Assembly: GCF_003363135.1 (NCBI RefSeq)
Contig: NZ_QRBB01000003.1
Coordinates: 1-5,911, forward strand
Direction of reading: 5' to 3'
DNA: 5,911 nucleotides
DNA from: Alteriqipengyuania lutimaris
GTDB lineage: Bacteria; Pseudomonadota; Alphaproteobacteria; Sphingomonadales; Sphingomonadaceae
Position 1 is the first letter of the stretch, and each line of letters opens with the position of its first letter. The translations under genes were made by a program, and so were the position numbers. Positions 1 to 5,911 of the stretch are shown piece by piece. The notes under the pieces are model-generated. The model was not told where the DNA came from and searched no databases. It worked only from the letters and a program-made list of their open reading frames with translations.

Positions 1-19
1 CTTCATCCACGGCGGCGTC
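1..19 (+). other. 5' leader (probably partial 5' UTR)
   Basis: Nineteen bases precede the start codon, with no upstream ATG. Position -3 relative to the ATG is G, which is favourable for eukaryotic initiation, while +4 is T, which is not. The leader is too short to show a promoter, cap site or regulatory element. Insect vitellogenin mRNAs generally have short leaders, so this may be nearly complete. Confidence 0.7.
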
Positions 20-67
20 ATGTGGAAGGGTTTTCTGTGCTGCCTGCTAGTCGCGGGAGTGACCTCT
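20..67 (+). other. Signal peptide, residues 1-16
   Basis: The first residues are MWKG followed by a hydrophobic core [10 protein letters not shown] and then TS. Lys3 gives the positive N-region, and Val14 and Ser16 suit the -3 and -1 positions of signal peptidase. Cleavage after Ser16 would give a mature chain starting LQEW. A signal of about 15-16 residues is usual for insect vitellogenins. The exact cleavage point is inferred from the small-residue rule, not measured. Confidence 0.88.
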
Positions 68-3000
68 CTTCAAGAATGGGATCCCAACCGTCAATATGTG
101 TACAAAGTAGAAAGTCGAGCTTTCACCGCTCTTCACCAGATCTCAAACCAGTATGCAGGAATTCTAATGCGGGCAAAGTTGATCATTCAACCTAAAACTC
201 GAGAGGAACTGCATGCTCAGCTAGTCGAAGTTGAGCATTCACAAATCAACAAGGAACTGCCAAGTGGCTGGGATCAGGAAATTGAAATCCACGATTGGCA
301 GCAACTCTCAGCACTAAAAGATGCCTTCGCAATTATCCTACAAAATGGACATATAGTTAATGTCAAGGTGAAAGATAGTACACCAAACTGGGCGGTTAAC
401 ATCCTCAAAGGTATCCTCAGCACTCTCCAGGTGAATACACAAGCGGATAATCTCGTCAGACATCGTTATGACATTCTTCCGAACGCTTCTACCGACAGTG
501 CCGTGTACAGCATCAGGGAATCTACAATTACTGGTGAATGTGAGGTGGAATACGACGTGTCCCCACTTCCAGCATTATCACTCCTACAACATCCAGAACT
601 GGCTCCTTTAAGCAACGTGAATGACAACGTTATTGATATAGAAAAAACTCAAAACTTCTCAAACTGCAAGAGACGTCCTGCTGTACATTACGGTCTCGCA
701 GGAATTCCAGACCTCGAACCGGGACAGAACCAAATGGGCGACTTCTTGGCGCGTTCATCAGTGAGTCGTGTGGTCATCTCAGGCACATTGAATAAATTCA
801 CCGTTCAATCGTCCGTAACGACAAATCAAGTTGTCATGAGCCCTGAAATGTACAACAGCCAGAAAGGACTTATCGTCAGTCGCGTCAATGTCACCATAAA
901 AGATATTGAAGAAGCGCGCCCCATCCCTTTACCAGGGAATTTGCAAGACACTGGGGACCTTTTATATTCTTATAACAACGCCCATGATATTGAGCCTCTT
1001 CAACGCGATAGACAAGATAGTGACTTCACCTTGGAAAGTGACAGCAGTAGCAGCAGTAGCAGCAGCAGCGATGAAAATTCATGGAGTAGAGATAGTCACA
1101 GCAGAATAAGTGAAGAAAACAAAAAAGCCCAAATAAAGCAGCAGAGAATAAAGGCTAATAGACATTCTGATGACGATGTTACAAATGATGAAATAAGTTT
1201 TGCTTCAAGAGAACGTCAGAGGCGTTCAAGAACTCGGCGCTCTATCAGGAATGATGACAGCAGCAGCAGTAGCAGCAGCAGTGAAGAAGATTACCAACCA
1301 AGGCCACTCAGAGGTCAACCACCAAATATTCCTCTCCTCCCCTTCTTTGTTGGGAATCGTGGAAATGCTGCGTTTCTTTTGAGTAGCGATGACCCTGCTG
1401 AAATTGTTAAAAGTCTTGCTGAAGAAATTAAATCCGACATGAAGAAACCCGCTTATATCCCAGAAAGAAACACACACGCCAAACTCATGATGATGAGAGA
1501 TATCGTTCGTACTATGACTGCAAAACAATTACAGAAGGCGACATCTCTGATCCACTCTGAAAGTAAACATGACCTAGGATGGATAGCATACCGTGATATG
1601 GTTTCTGAATCTGGAACTCACCCTGCCCTTGAAGAATTATCCATTTGGATTATTAGTAAAAAGTTATCATTTGAGGAAGGTGCGGAACTTCTTGCAACCC
1701 TGCCCCGAGCAGTTATCATGCCAACACCTGAGTACTTCGAGGCTTTTAACAAACTGGTTATGGATAAGAGAGTAAGAAATCAGCCCATTGTAAACAGCAC
1801 CGGACTACTTGCACTCGCCACTCTCCATCGACAAGTACATGATGCGGAATTTTCACATAATAACTATCCTGTCCACGCCTTCGGCCGGATGGTCCCAAGG
1901 AACTATAATGCCACCAACGATTTTATTGATTATTTGGGAAAACAACTCCACGCTGCAATGGCAGATGGAAACAGACCGAAAATTCAAGTAATAATTCGTG
2001 CACTTGGTAATACCGGCAACAAACGCATTCTCAATTACCTAGAACCATATCTGGAGAGAAAGAAGAATGCAACGGAGTTCGAGAGGCTTTTGATGGTAAC
2101 ATCCTTGGACATCTTGGCTGAAATAAACCCGGAGCTTGCTAGGCAAGTTCTGTACAACGTGTACATAAATATTGGAGAAAATCACGAACTGAGATGCGCA
2201 TCGGTAATTCTGCTGATGAGGACACAACCTCCCGCCGCCATGCTTCAAAGAATGGCTGAATTTAGCAACATCGATCCAGTGAAGCAAGTGGTTTCTGTAG
2301 TTCAGTCTGCTATCCGCAGTGCTGCCAACCTCAAGGAGCCTGGAAACCTAAATTTGGCGAGGGCTGCTAGGAGCGCTGTGAACATTCTGAATCCAATGTC
2401 AATGGACATCGCATACTCTAACGACATCCTGTCAAGTAATATGATACAGGATATGGATCTTGGCTACAAAGATAACATGGCCCATGTTGGAAGCAGCGAC
2501 AGCATTATTCCCAATACCATATTAAGGAAGTTCAACCGCTATGCTGGAGGACAGGCACACTCAGATATTAATTTTTCAGAAATGGTCTCCAGTGTAAAAC
2601 AATTATTGAAAGCTTTGAGAAACCCATTAAAGCAACGTGAGGACCCGTTGCTGAGGAGAGAACCCGTTGCTGATCGCAGGGAATTCAATATTCCCCCAAT
2701 TATTATTGATACAGCACCTCCACTTGAAGGAAATATGATGCTGAGATGGTTAGGAAACGATAGATTCTTTTCATATGACAAAAATGACATTAAACAACTC
2801 TTCAGAAACTACAATGCTGCTGCTCTTCCTTTGGCTGATATGCACATGCTTGATGATATGAAGGTATACAATCAGAAGTCGCTGGCCATTGCTTTTCCCA
2901 ATGCATTGGGTCTCCCATCCCTCTTCACGATAGATGTGCCGACCGTGCTGAGAGCAAACAGCACTTTTCGTCTGCTTCTAAACAACACTTCCAGTGAATC

Positions 3001-5707
3001 CTCCTCCATAGAAGTTTTGCCATGGAAACTAGGCGCCAGAAGTGAAACTAGCCTCACGTACTCCGTTAAAGAAATGAGCAAAATCGCAATCGTGACTCCA
3101 TTCAACTCAATGGAACACATGGCTGCTCTGGAAAGAAATATATTGATTAATATACCTATAAAATTAGACGTTGATTTCGATCTGGAGGCACAAAATATTG
3201 CTCTAAATATGAAGCTGATTGGGAAAGACTCTAATCCAAGATTAGCACAATTGAGCACAAACACATATACTACCAATCACAAGATCACCATCATTAAACC
3301 GGCTATACAAGATGAGGAAGCGAAGCAAATTCACGTCCGCCCAGCACGGATGATGAGAGACACGTTTGGCAAACTTCAGACTGGAATTGCCCTTAATTTA
3401 GAAATAGAAACTGAAGACGAATTTTTGGATATGGAGTTGCTTCGCCAGGAGCTTCAGGGCCGCGACTTCACATCTGCTCTCGCTTTTATTTGGGCTCGAC
3501 GGACTATCAATAACCACAACGTTACTCTGTCCATCGACGAAGATCAAAGTACTACCAATGCTGTAAGAATTGAAGGAAAATACGCGTCCAAAATAAACGA
3601 CGTTGACGCCGGTACTTGGACTGAGTGGAGAAGCAGCAGAGTTGAGCGCAGTGCTAAACGTCATCATCGGCCCAGGCCCGAGGCCCAGGAGTACGATAGC
3701 AGCGCCAATCCTGCCATTGTAGATCGCGCTGATAAACTAGAAGAATTCCTCAACAGGGCCAGCGGTAACCGTGTGCATGGACTTGCAGTTCGGGTAGCTT
3801 TCACTGGTTCAAGCGATGCAACATTCGACTTAACTGCCGCACTGGGTCTTTCCAACGTCAACGGTAGCGCCCGTGCTTTGGTTTCCTATATCTCACAACC
3901 AGCCCATCCAGCTGATGTTATGCCAAGAAAAACGGAGTACGATTTGTTCGCCGCTTTATCCATGCCTGCACCGCCAATCATTAATTTCAACCAAGCATTG
4001 GAATTTGACCCAGACTCTAATCTGGATGCTGGTCTTTCGATATTCACAAATGATAAGCCTTCCGGAAACCTTCGTATTAAGGGCGAACTGCAACAGAGCG
4101 AAGAACGAAGAAACGCCATTAGGTCAACTCCTGCAGCTCTTGCGTGCATGAGAGAAATGGCAAATGGCAATAATAACCTTCTGCCATCTTGCCGCAACGC
4201 CACAGAAATGGCTAACAGACTGGATCGCATTCGATTACAAGCGAAGTTTGAAAACCTTTCCGATGACTTGATCAACAATACTTACAAAGCGTACACCTGG
4301 ATTCGTTATTTTACACAACCATACGTCACGGAGAATATTGCGCAGGAACAAAACCCAGGAAGATTGAATATTAACGTGGATGTGAATAATGATGGCACTG
4401 CTCTAAATGCGTCCGTAGATACAGCGCTTATGAGCATCACATGGACGAACATTCGTCTGAATCGGTGGACAAGATCTTTGGTTGAACCCAGCCCGCAAGA
4501 TACCGCACTGGACCGTCTTGCTAGGGAGGCCTTACCACTTTACTACGAGCCGACTTGCGTTCTTGATGTCAGTCAAGCCGCTACGTTTGACAACACTACG
4601 TACCCGCTCACTCTTTCGAGTGCGTGGCATATGATGTTACAGTATCAACCCAAAAGATCGCAGGATGACGAAAACTTGGATGACGTTCCAGACATTATCA
4701 GACCTCCAGTAGCAATACTGGCACGTGAAACATCCAATCGCCGTAAGGAAATACTAATGAATCTGGACCATACTATTGTGGCCTTCAAACCTACATCAGA
4801 GGTTAATGTGGAAGTGAATGGCAGAATATTAATTATTGAGCAATCAAGAACAACGGACATCATGGCAGAAGGAAATTTGGTACTTCAAATACACAGACTA
4901 CCAAGTAGAGCTGTATACATGGTGGCCCCTCAACATAAACTTCTCATGATCCATGATGGCAAGAGAGTTCTGCTTCAGGCCAGCAACGGTTACCGCGACG
5001 AAGTCAGAGGACTCTGTGGAACATTTGATGGAGAGCCCACTACAGATTTCACAACACCTAGTAACTGCATATTAAACGATCCAAAAGCTTTTATCAACTC
5101 GTACAGACTTGGTGGAGACAGAGAAGATAATGCCTGGATGTTGAATTACCGTGCACAACCATGTGTCAGCAGGAACTTTACTTCTACCGATATTATCGGC
5201 AAGCACATGCCGAGGAACCCTGCGTCCAGAGGATTCGAATTGCCGCACCCGGTAAATGATACGTCATCTTCCTCTTCTTCGTCATCGGAGTCGTCTTCTT
5301 CCTCTTCTTCTTCGTCATCTGAATCTGCTTCTAATTCTGATTTGCATAATAATTCCACATCCAGTTCCAGCTCCAGCTCCAGCTCCAGCTCCGAATCTGC
5401 GGAAGGTGCTCCTGAGAAATCTTCAAGAAAGACAAGCCCTCCTCAAACCTCCACTTTACATCGCACCATGGTTGTCGAAGAGGTTACAGAAATTTGCTTC
5501 AGTATGCGACCCCTGCCAGAATGTGCCCCACGCTTCAAACCTGCCGACACGTTGAAGAAGAAAATTAAGTTCCACTGTCTGACCAAGGGACCAACTGCCA
5601 GCCACTGGTTGAAAATGGTGAAGAAAGGAGTGAACCCTGACTTCAGCAAGAAAAGAGAGCACAAACAGCTGGAGGTTGATATCCCAGCTAAGTGCGTTCG
5701 TCATTGA
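20..5707 (+). CDS. Vg: Vitellogenin precursor (egg-yolk protein), complete, 1895 aa
   Basis: This encodes a secreted large lipid transfer protein that carries lipid, phosphate, sugar and amino acids to the growing oocyte. Seen in the sequence: a signal peptide (residues 1-16), an LPD_N module (about 22-790), a linker with Ser9, twin RXRR sites and Ser8 (342-421), a DUF1943-like region (about 810-1090), a basic cluster (1204-1219), a vWD domain (about 1513-1715) with DGKR (1646-1649) and GLCG (1664-1667), a C-terminal serine region (1749-1791) and a cysteine-containing tail. About 18-20 NXS/T sequons are spread along the chain. The length of about 1900 residues (roughly 210 kDa) fits insect vitellogenins and is far shorter than apolipophorin. 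The ATG at 20 is the first one, has G at -3, and begins directly with a good signal sequence; the frame ends at TGA 5705-5707. Family knowledge predicts fat-body synthesis under juvenile hormone or ecdysteroid control, but no promoter is present to test this. Paralogue number and species cannot be decided here. Confidence 0.96.
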   Translation: MWKGFLCCLLVAGVTSLQEWDPNRQYVYKVESRAFTALHQISNQYAGILMRAKLIIQPKTREELHAQLVEVEHSQINKELPSGWDQEIEIHDWQQLSALKDAFAIILQNGHIVNVKVKDSTPNWAVNILKGILSTLQVNTQADNLVRHRYDILPNASTDSAVYSIRESTITGECEVEYDVSPLPALSLLQHPELAPLSNVNDNVIDIEKTQNFSNCKRRPAVHYGLAGIPDLEPGQNQMGDFLARSSVSRVVISGTLNKFTVQSSVTTNQVVMSPEMYNSQKGLIVSRVNVTIKDIEEARPIPLPGNLQDTGDLLYSYNNAHDIEPLQRDRQDSDFTLESDSSSSSSSSSDENSWSRDSHSRISEENKKAQIKQQRIKANRHSDDDVTNDEISFASRERQRRSRTRRSIRNDDSSSSSSSSEEDYQPRPLRGQPPNIPLLPFFVGNRGNAAFLLSSDDPAEIVKSLAEEIKSDMKKPAYIPERNTHAKLMMMRDIVRTMTAKQLQKATSLIHSESKHDLGWIAYRDMVSESGTHPALEELSIWIISKKLSFEEGAELLATLPRAVIMPTPEYFEAFNKLVMDKRVRNQPIVNSTGLLALATLHRQVHDAEFSHNNYPVHAFGRMVPRNYNATNDFIDYLGKQLHAAMADGNRPKIQVIIRALGNTGNKRILNYLEPYLERKKNATEFERLLMVTSLDILAEINPELARQVLYNVYINIGENHELRCASVILLMRTQPPAAMLQRMAEFSNIDPVKQVVSVVQSAIRSAANLKEPGNLNLARAARSAVNILNPMSMDIAYSNDILSSNMIQDMDLGYKDNMAHVGSSDSIIPNTILRKFNRYAGGQAHSDINFSEMVSSVKQLLKALRNPLKQREDPLLRREPVADRREFNIPPIIIDTAPPLEGNMMLRWLGNDRFFSYDKNDIKQLFRNYNAAALPLADMHMLDDMKVYNQKSLAIAFPNALGLPSLFTIDVPTVLRANSTFRLLLNNTSSESSSIEVLPWKLGARSETSLTYSVKEMSKIAIVTPFNSMEHMAALERNILINIPIKLDVDFDLEAQNIALNMKLIGKDSNPRLAQLSTNTYTTNHKITIIKPAIQDEEAKQIHVRPARMMRDTFGKLQTGIALNLEIETEDEFLDMELLRQELQGRDFTSALAFIWARRTINNHNVTLSIDEDQSTTNAVRIEGKYASKINDVDAGTWTEWRSSRVERSAKRHHRPRPEAQEYDSSANPAIVDRADKLEEFLNRASGNRVHGLAVRVAFTGSSDATFDLTAALGLSNVNGSARALVSYISQPAHPADVMPRKTEYDLFAALSMPAPPIINFNQALEFDPDSNLDAGLSIFTNDKPSGNLRIKGELQQSEERRNAIRSTPAALACMREMANGNNNLLPSCRNATEMANRLDRIRLQAKFENLSDDLINNTYKAYTWIRYFTQPYVTENIAQEQNPGRLNINVDVNNDGTALNASVDTALMSITWTNIRLNRWTRSLVEPSPQDTALDRLAREALPLYYEPTCVLDVSQAATFDNTTYPLTLSSAWHMMLQYQPKRSQDDENLDDVPDIIRPPVAILARETSNRRKEILMNLDHTIVAFKPTSEVNVEVNGRILIIEQSRTTDIMAEGNLVLQIHRLPSRAVYMVAPQHKLLMIHDGKRVLLQASNGYRDEVRGLCGTFDGEPTTDFTTPSNCILNDPKAFINSYRLGGDREDNAWMLNYRAQPCVSRNFTSTDIIGKHMPRNPASRGFELPHPVNDTSSSSSSSSESSSSSSSSSSESASNSDLHNNSTSSSSSSSSSSSESAEGAPEKSSRKTSPPQTSTLHRTMVVEEVTEICFSMRPLPECAPRFKPADTLKKKIKFHCLTKGPTASHWLKMVKKGVNPDFSKKREHKQLEVDIPAKCVRH
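1043..1069 (+). repeat. Poly-serine tract 1 (Ser9), residues 342-350, AGC/AGT codons
   Basis: Nine consecutive serines, all encoded by AGC or AGT, form an imperfect (AGC)n trinucleotide repeat. The tract is flanked by Asp341 before it and Asp-Glu after it, giving an acidic setting that suits casein-kinase-type or Fam20C-type secretory phosphorylation. It sits in the disordered linker between the barrel and helical parts of LPD_N, upstream of the furin-type sites, so it would stay with the small N-terminal subunit after cleavage. Phosphorylation is expected from the family and cannot be seen directly. Confidence 0.93.
1208..1249 (+). other. Twin RXRR furin-type cleavage sites, residues 397-410
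   Basis: The segment [14 protein letters not shown] contains two complete RXRR motifs: RQRR at residues 399-402 and RTRR at 404-407, each followed by serine. RSIR (407-410) also fits the weaker RXXR rule. Insect vitellogenins are typically cut once in this linker by a furin-like convertase, giving a small N-terminal and a large C-terminal subunit. Cutting after Arg407 would give mature chains of about 391 and 1488 residues. Which of the overlapping sites is used cannot be told from the sequence. Confidence 0.88.
1259..1282 (+). repeat. Poly-serine tract 2 (Ser8), residues 414-421, AGC/AGT codons
   Basis: Eight consecutive serines, all AGC or AGT, are preceded by Asn-Asp-Asp and followed by Glu-Glu-Asp. 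The tract begins six residues after Arg407, so cleavage there would place it at the extreme N-terminus of the large subunit. The pattern of synonymous AGC and AGT codons resembles tract 1, which suggests similar slippage or a duplicated unit. The SSEED edge matches the S-x-E logic of secretory-pathway kinases. Confidence 0.93.
2447..3289 (+). other. DUF1943-like beta-sheet region, residues about 810-1090
   Basis: After the LPD_N helices the sequence changes to the open beta-sheet type that lines the lipid cavity in vitellogenins. Recognisable segments are the [22 protein letters not shown] entry (about residues 824-845), alternating hydrophobic strands around [20 protein letters not shown] (about 955-975), and [22 protein letters not shown] (about 1045-1066). 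In the family this region helps form the lipid-binding pocket, and in honeybee vitellogenin it has also been linked to pathogen-pattern binding. The boundaries are approximate and the assignment rests on domain order and resemblance. Confidence 0.7.
2643..2673 (+). repeat. 12-base direct repeat inside the CDS, copies at 2643-2654 and 2662-2673
   Basis: The 12-mer ACCCGTTGCTGA occurs exactly twice, with starts 19 bases apart. Because 19 is not a multiple of three, the copies are read in different frames: the first as part of DPLLR, the second as part of EPVAD. The surrounding protein segment is charged and probably exposed. This looks like a short local duplication that was later brought back into frame, but chance remains possible. 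Confidence 0.75.
3629..3676 (+). other. Second basic cluster with RXXR motifs, residues 1204-1219, possible processing site
   Basis: The segment [16 protein letters not shown] contains RSSR (1204-1207), RVER (1207-1210), a dibasic Lys-Arg (1213-1214) and RHHR (1214-1217, followed by proline and so unlikely to be cut). It is followed by a polar, Pro/Glu-rich stretch that looks like an exposed loop. Some cockroach vitellogenins are known to be processed into more than two subunits. Use of this site together with the RXRR linker would give chains of about 391, 803 and 685 residues. These motifs are weaker than RXRR, so cleavage is an inference. Confidence 0.5.
4556..5164 (+). other. von Willebrand factor type D domain, residues about 1513-1715
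   Basis: The domain opens at Cys1513 (TCVLDVS), continues through a stretch of beta strands around [15 protein letters not shown] (about 1594-1608), and reaches DGKR (1646-1649, bases 4955-4966) and GLCG (1664-1667, bases 5009-5020). It then runs through [11 protein letters not shown] to Cys1683 and Cys1715. DGXR and GL/ICG are the two motifs usually cited as conserved in the C-terminal part of insect vitellogenins. vWD domains are disulfide-stabilised and bind calcium in several family members. The role of this domain in vitellogenin is not settled. Confidence 0.9.
5264..5320 (+). repeat. C-terminal poly-serine block A (Ser8-Glu-Ser10), residues 1749-1767, TCN codons
   Basis: Eight serines, a glutamate and ten serines are encoded only by TCN codons (TCT, TCC, TCG, TCA), with Glu1768 closing the block. 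The DNA is an almost pure pyrimidine (TCT/TCC)n run on this strand. The two halves end in the same TCTTCGTCATC-GA string, so block A looks like a tandem duplication of a serine-plus-glutamate unit. The regular glutamates give S-x-E contexts suitable for phosphorylation. No AGY codon occurs in the block. Confidence 0.93.
5360..5392 (+). repeat. C-terminal poly-serine block B (Ser11), residues 1781-1791, alternating TCC/AGY hexamer repeat
   Basis: Eleven serines are encoded by strictly alternating TCC and AGC (one AGT), a (TCCAGC)n hexanucleotide repeat of about 5.5 units. It is separated from block A by a short Asn/Asp/His-containing spacer that includes the overlapping sequons HNNSTS, and it is followed by Glu-Ser-Ala-Glu. 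This codon pattern differs from both the N-terminal tracts and block A. Confidence 0.94.
5486..5695 (+). other. Cysteine-containing C-terminal tail, residues about 1823-1892
   Basis: The tail after the serine region holds four cysteines, at residues 1826, 1835, 1853 and 1892, in a lysine/arginine-rich setting ([15 protein letters not shown]). The last cysteine is four residues from the end (KCVRH). Its cysteines probably pair with each other or with those of the vWD domain. Together with Cys1683 and Cys1715 this makes six cysteines after the GLCG cysteine. No separate function is known to me. Confidence 0.65.
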
Positions 5708-5819
5708 ACGTTGTAGTTCTTCGTTGTTTATTTAAAATAATCGAATTTGGGATGGATTGTTTTCCATCTCTCTATTTAGAGCAGACTCATGTAGTTGTGT
5801 TAAAGGCTTATTTATATGT

Positions 5820-5825
5820 AATAAA
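5820..5825 (+). promoter_or_regulatory. AATAAA polyadenylation signal (upstream candidate)
   Basis: This canonical hexamer lies 113 bases after the stop codon and 86 bases before the window end. It would place the cleavage site around 5835-5855, leaving the last bases outside that isoform. It may be an alternative site. Confidence 0.6.
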
Positions 5826-5858
5826 TTAAGTGCAATTTAAAACAGTCTTATTACTTTT

Positions 5859-5864
5859 ATTAAA
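5859..5864 (+). promoter_or_regulatory. ATTAAA polyadenylation signal (downstream candidate)
   Basis: This is the commonest variant hexamer, placed 47 bases before the window end. It is closer to the end than the AATAAA at 5820 and so is the better candidate if the window end is the real transcript end, although 47 bases is longer than the usual 10-30. Confidence 0.5.
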
Positions 5865-5911
5865 GTGAGTATAATGAAGTTACTTATTCAAGACGGTGCA
5901 AGGAGCGAACC

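Larger units (their letters stand above)
83..2389 (+). other. LPD_N (Vitellogenin_N) lipid-transport module, residues about 22-790
   Basis: This is the N-terminal beta-barrel plus alpha-helical arch of the large lipid transfer family (vitellogenin, apolipophorin, apoB, MTP). Visible marks are the opening YVYKVES strand, the [21 protein letters not shown] segment split around residue 90, the [10 protein letters not shown] segment with Cys174, NCKRRP with Cys216 (a probable disulfide partner), the helical repeats from about residue 465 onward, [16 protein letters not shown] with Cys726, and the closing NLARAARS helix near residue 780. In the family the barrel part contributes to receptor binding and the helical arch wraps the lipid cavity. 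The serine-rich linker at residues about 320-430 lies between barrel and arch. Boundaries are estimates made by eye. Confidence 0.9.
5708..5911 (+). other. 3' untranslated region
   Basis: These 204 bases follow the TGA stop and are AT-rich, with no further coding frame of note. They contain ATTTA pentamers near 5774 and 5809 and two candidate polyadenylation hexamers. No poly(A) tail is present at the end of the window, so the transcript end was trimmed, lies beyond the window, or was never captured. Confidence 0.85.

Noticed and set aside
1043..1282. Tandem AGC repeats considered as a CRISPR array, minisatellite or polyglutamine-type repeat
   Set aside because: There are no spaced palindromic repeats. 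The trinucleotides are in frame for serine and fit the well-known vitellogenin serine linker.
1226..1528. Antisense open frame of 100 codons with an alanine-rich stretch
   Set aside because: The alanine run is only the reverse-strand reading of the AGC serine repeat, so it is a by-product of the repeat and not a protein feature.
2872..3276. Antisense open frame of 134 codons
   Set aside because: It lies wholly inside the strong vitellogenin frame, has no recognisable domain, and reads like the reverse complement of coding DNA. Open frames of this size are expected by chance in a 5.7 kb gene.
3886..4278. Antisense open frame of 130 codons
   Set aside because: It is fully overlapped by the sense coding region, has no family resemblance, and has no separate promoter or polyadenylation context.
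5256..5555. Forward +1/-1 frame of 99 codons with a Pro-Ala repeat
   Set aside because: The Pro-Ala repeat is the shifted reading of the TCCAGC hexamer that encodes Ser11 in the main frame. The main frame continues through it with conserved tail cysteines, so a real frameshift is not supported.
20..5707. Alternative identity as apolipophorin, apoB-like protein or MTP
   Set aside because: Apolipophorins are much longer (over 3000 residues) and MTP is shorter and lacks the vWD domain. The serine tracts with the RXRR linker and the DGKR/GLCG motifs fit vitellogenin specifically.

Overview
The window is a eukaryotic, mRNA-like sequence dominated by one uninterrupted forward reading frame of 1895 codons (20-5707). 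It has a 19-base 5' leader and a 204-base AT-rich 3' untranslated region. The protein is recognisable as an insect vitellogenin, the egg-yolk precursor. The evidence is a secretory signal peptide, an N-terminal large-lipid-transfer (LPD_N/Vitellogenin_N) module, a DUF1943-like middle, poly-serine tracts beside RXRR furin-type sites, and a C-terminal von Willebrand factor type D (vWD) domain with DGKR and GLCG motifs. An intronless frame of this size with polyadenylation hexamers near its end points to a cDNA or assembled transcript rather than genomic DNA. A second large poly-serine region near the C-terminus, in addition to the usual N-terminal one, makes me favour a hemimetabolous insect, possibly a cockroach relative (Blattodea). 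That taxonomic call is inference from memory of the family, not a database match.

Layout: 1-19 5' leader; 20-67 signal peptide; about 83-2389 LPD_N lipid-binding and receptor-binding module, interrupted at about 1043-1282 by a disordered linker (Ser9 tract, twin RXRR sites, Ser8 tract); about 2447-3289 DUF1943-like beta-sheet region; 3290-4555 less conserved lipid-cavity region with a second basic cluster (3629-3676) that may be another processing site; 4556-5164 vWD domain; 5264-5392 C-terminal poly-serine region; 5486-5695 short cysteine-containing tail; 5708-5911 3' UTR with AATAAA and ATTAAA.

Expected biology, from knowledge of the family: the precursor is made in female fat body, secreted, cleaved by furin-like convertases, glycosylated, lipidated and phosphorylated on its serine tracts. 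It then circulates in haemolymph and is taken up into oocytes by the vitellogenin receptor. If both basic clusters are cut, the predicted chains are about 391, 803 and 685 residues.

I see no sign of a previously undescribed system. The most unusual features are the serine tracts, which use three non-overlapping codon styles and so appear to have arisen independently, and a 12-base direct repeat that is read in two different frames inside the coding sequence.
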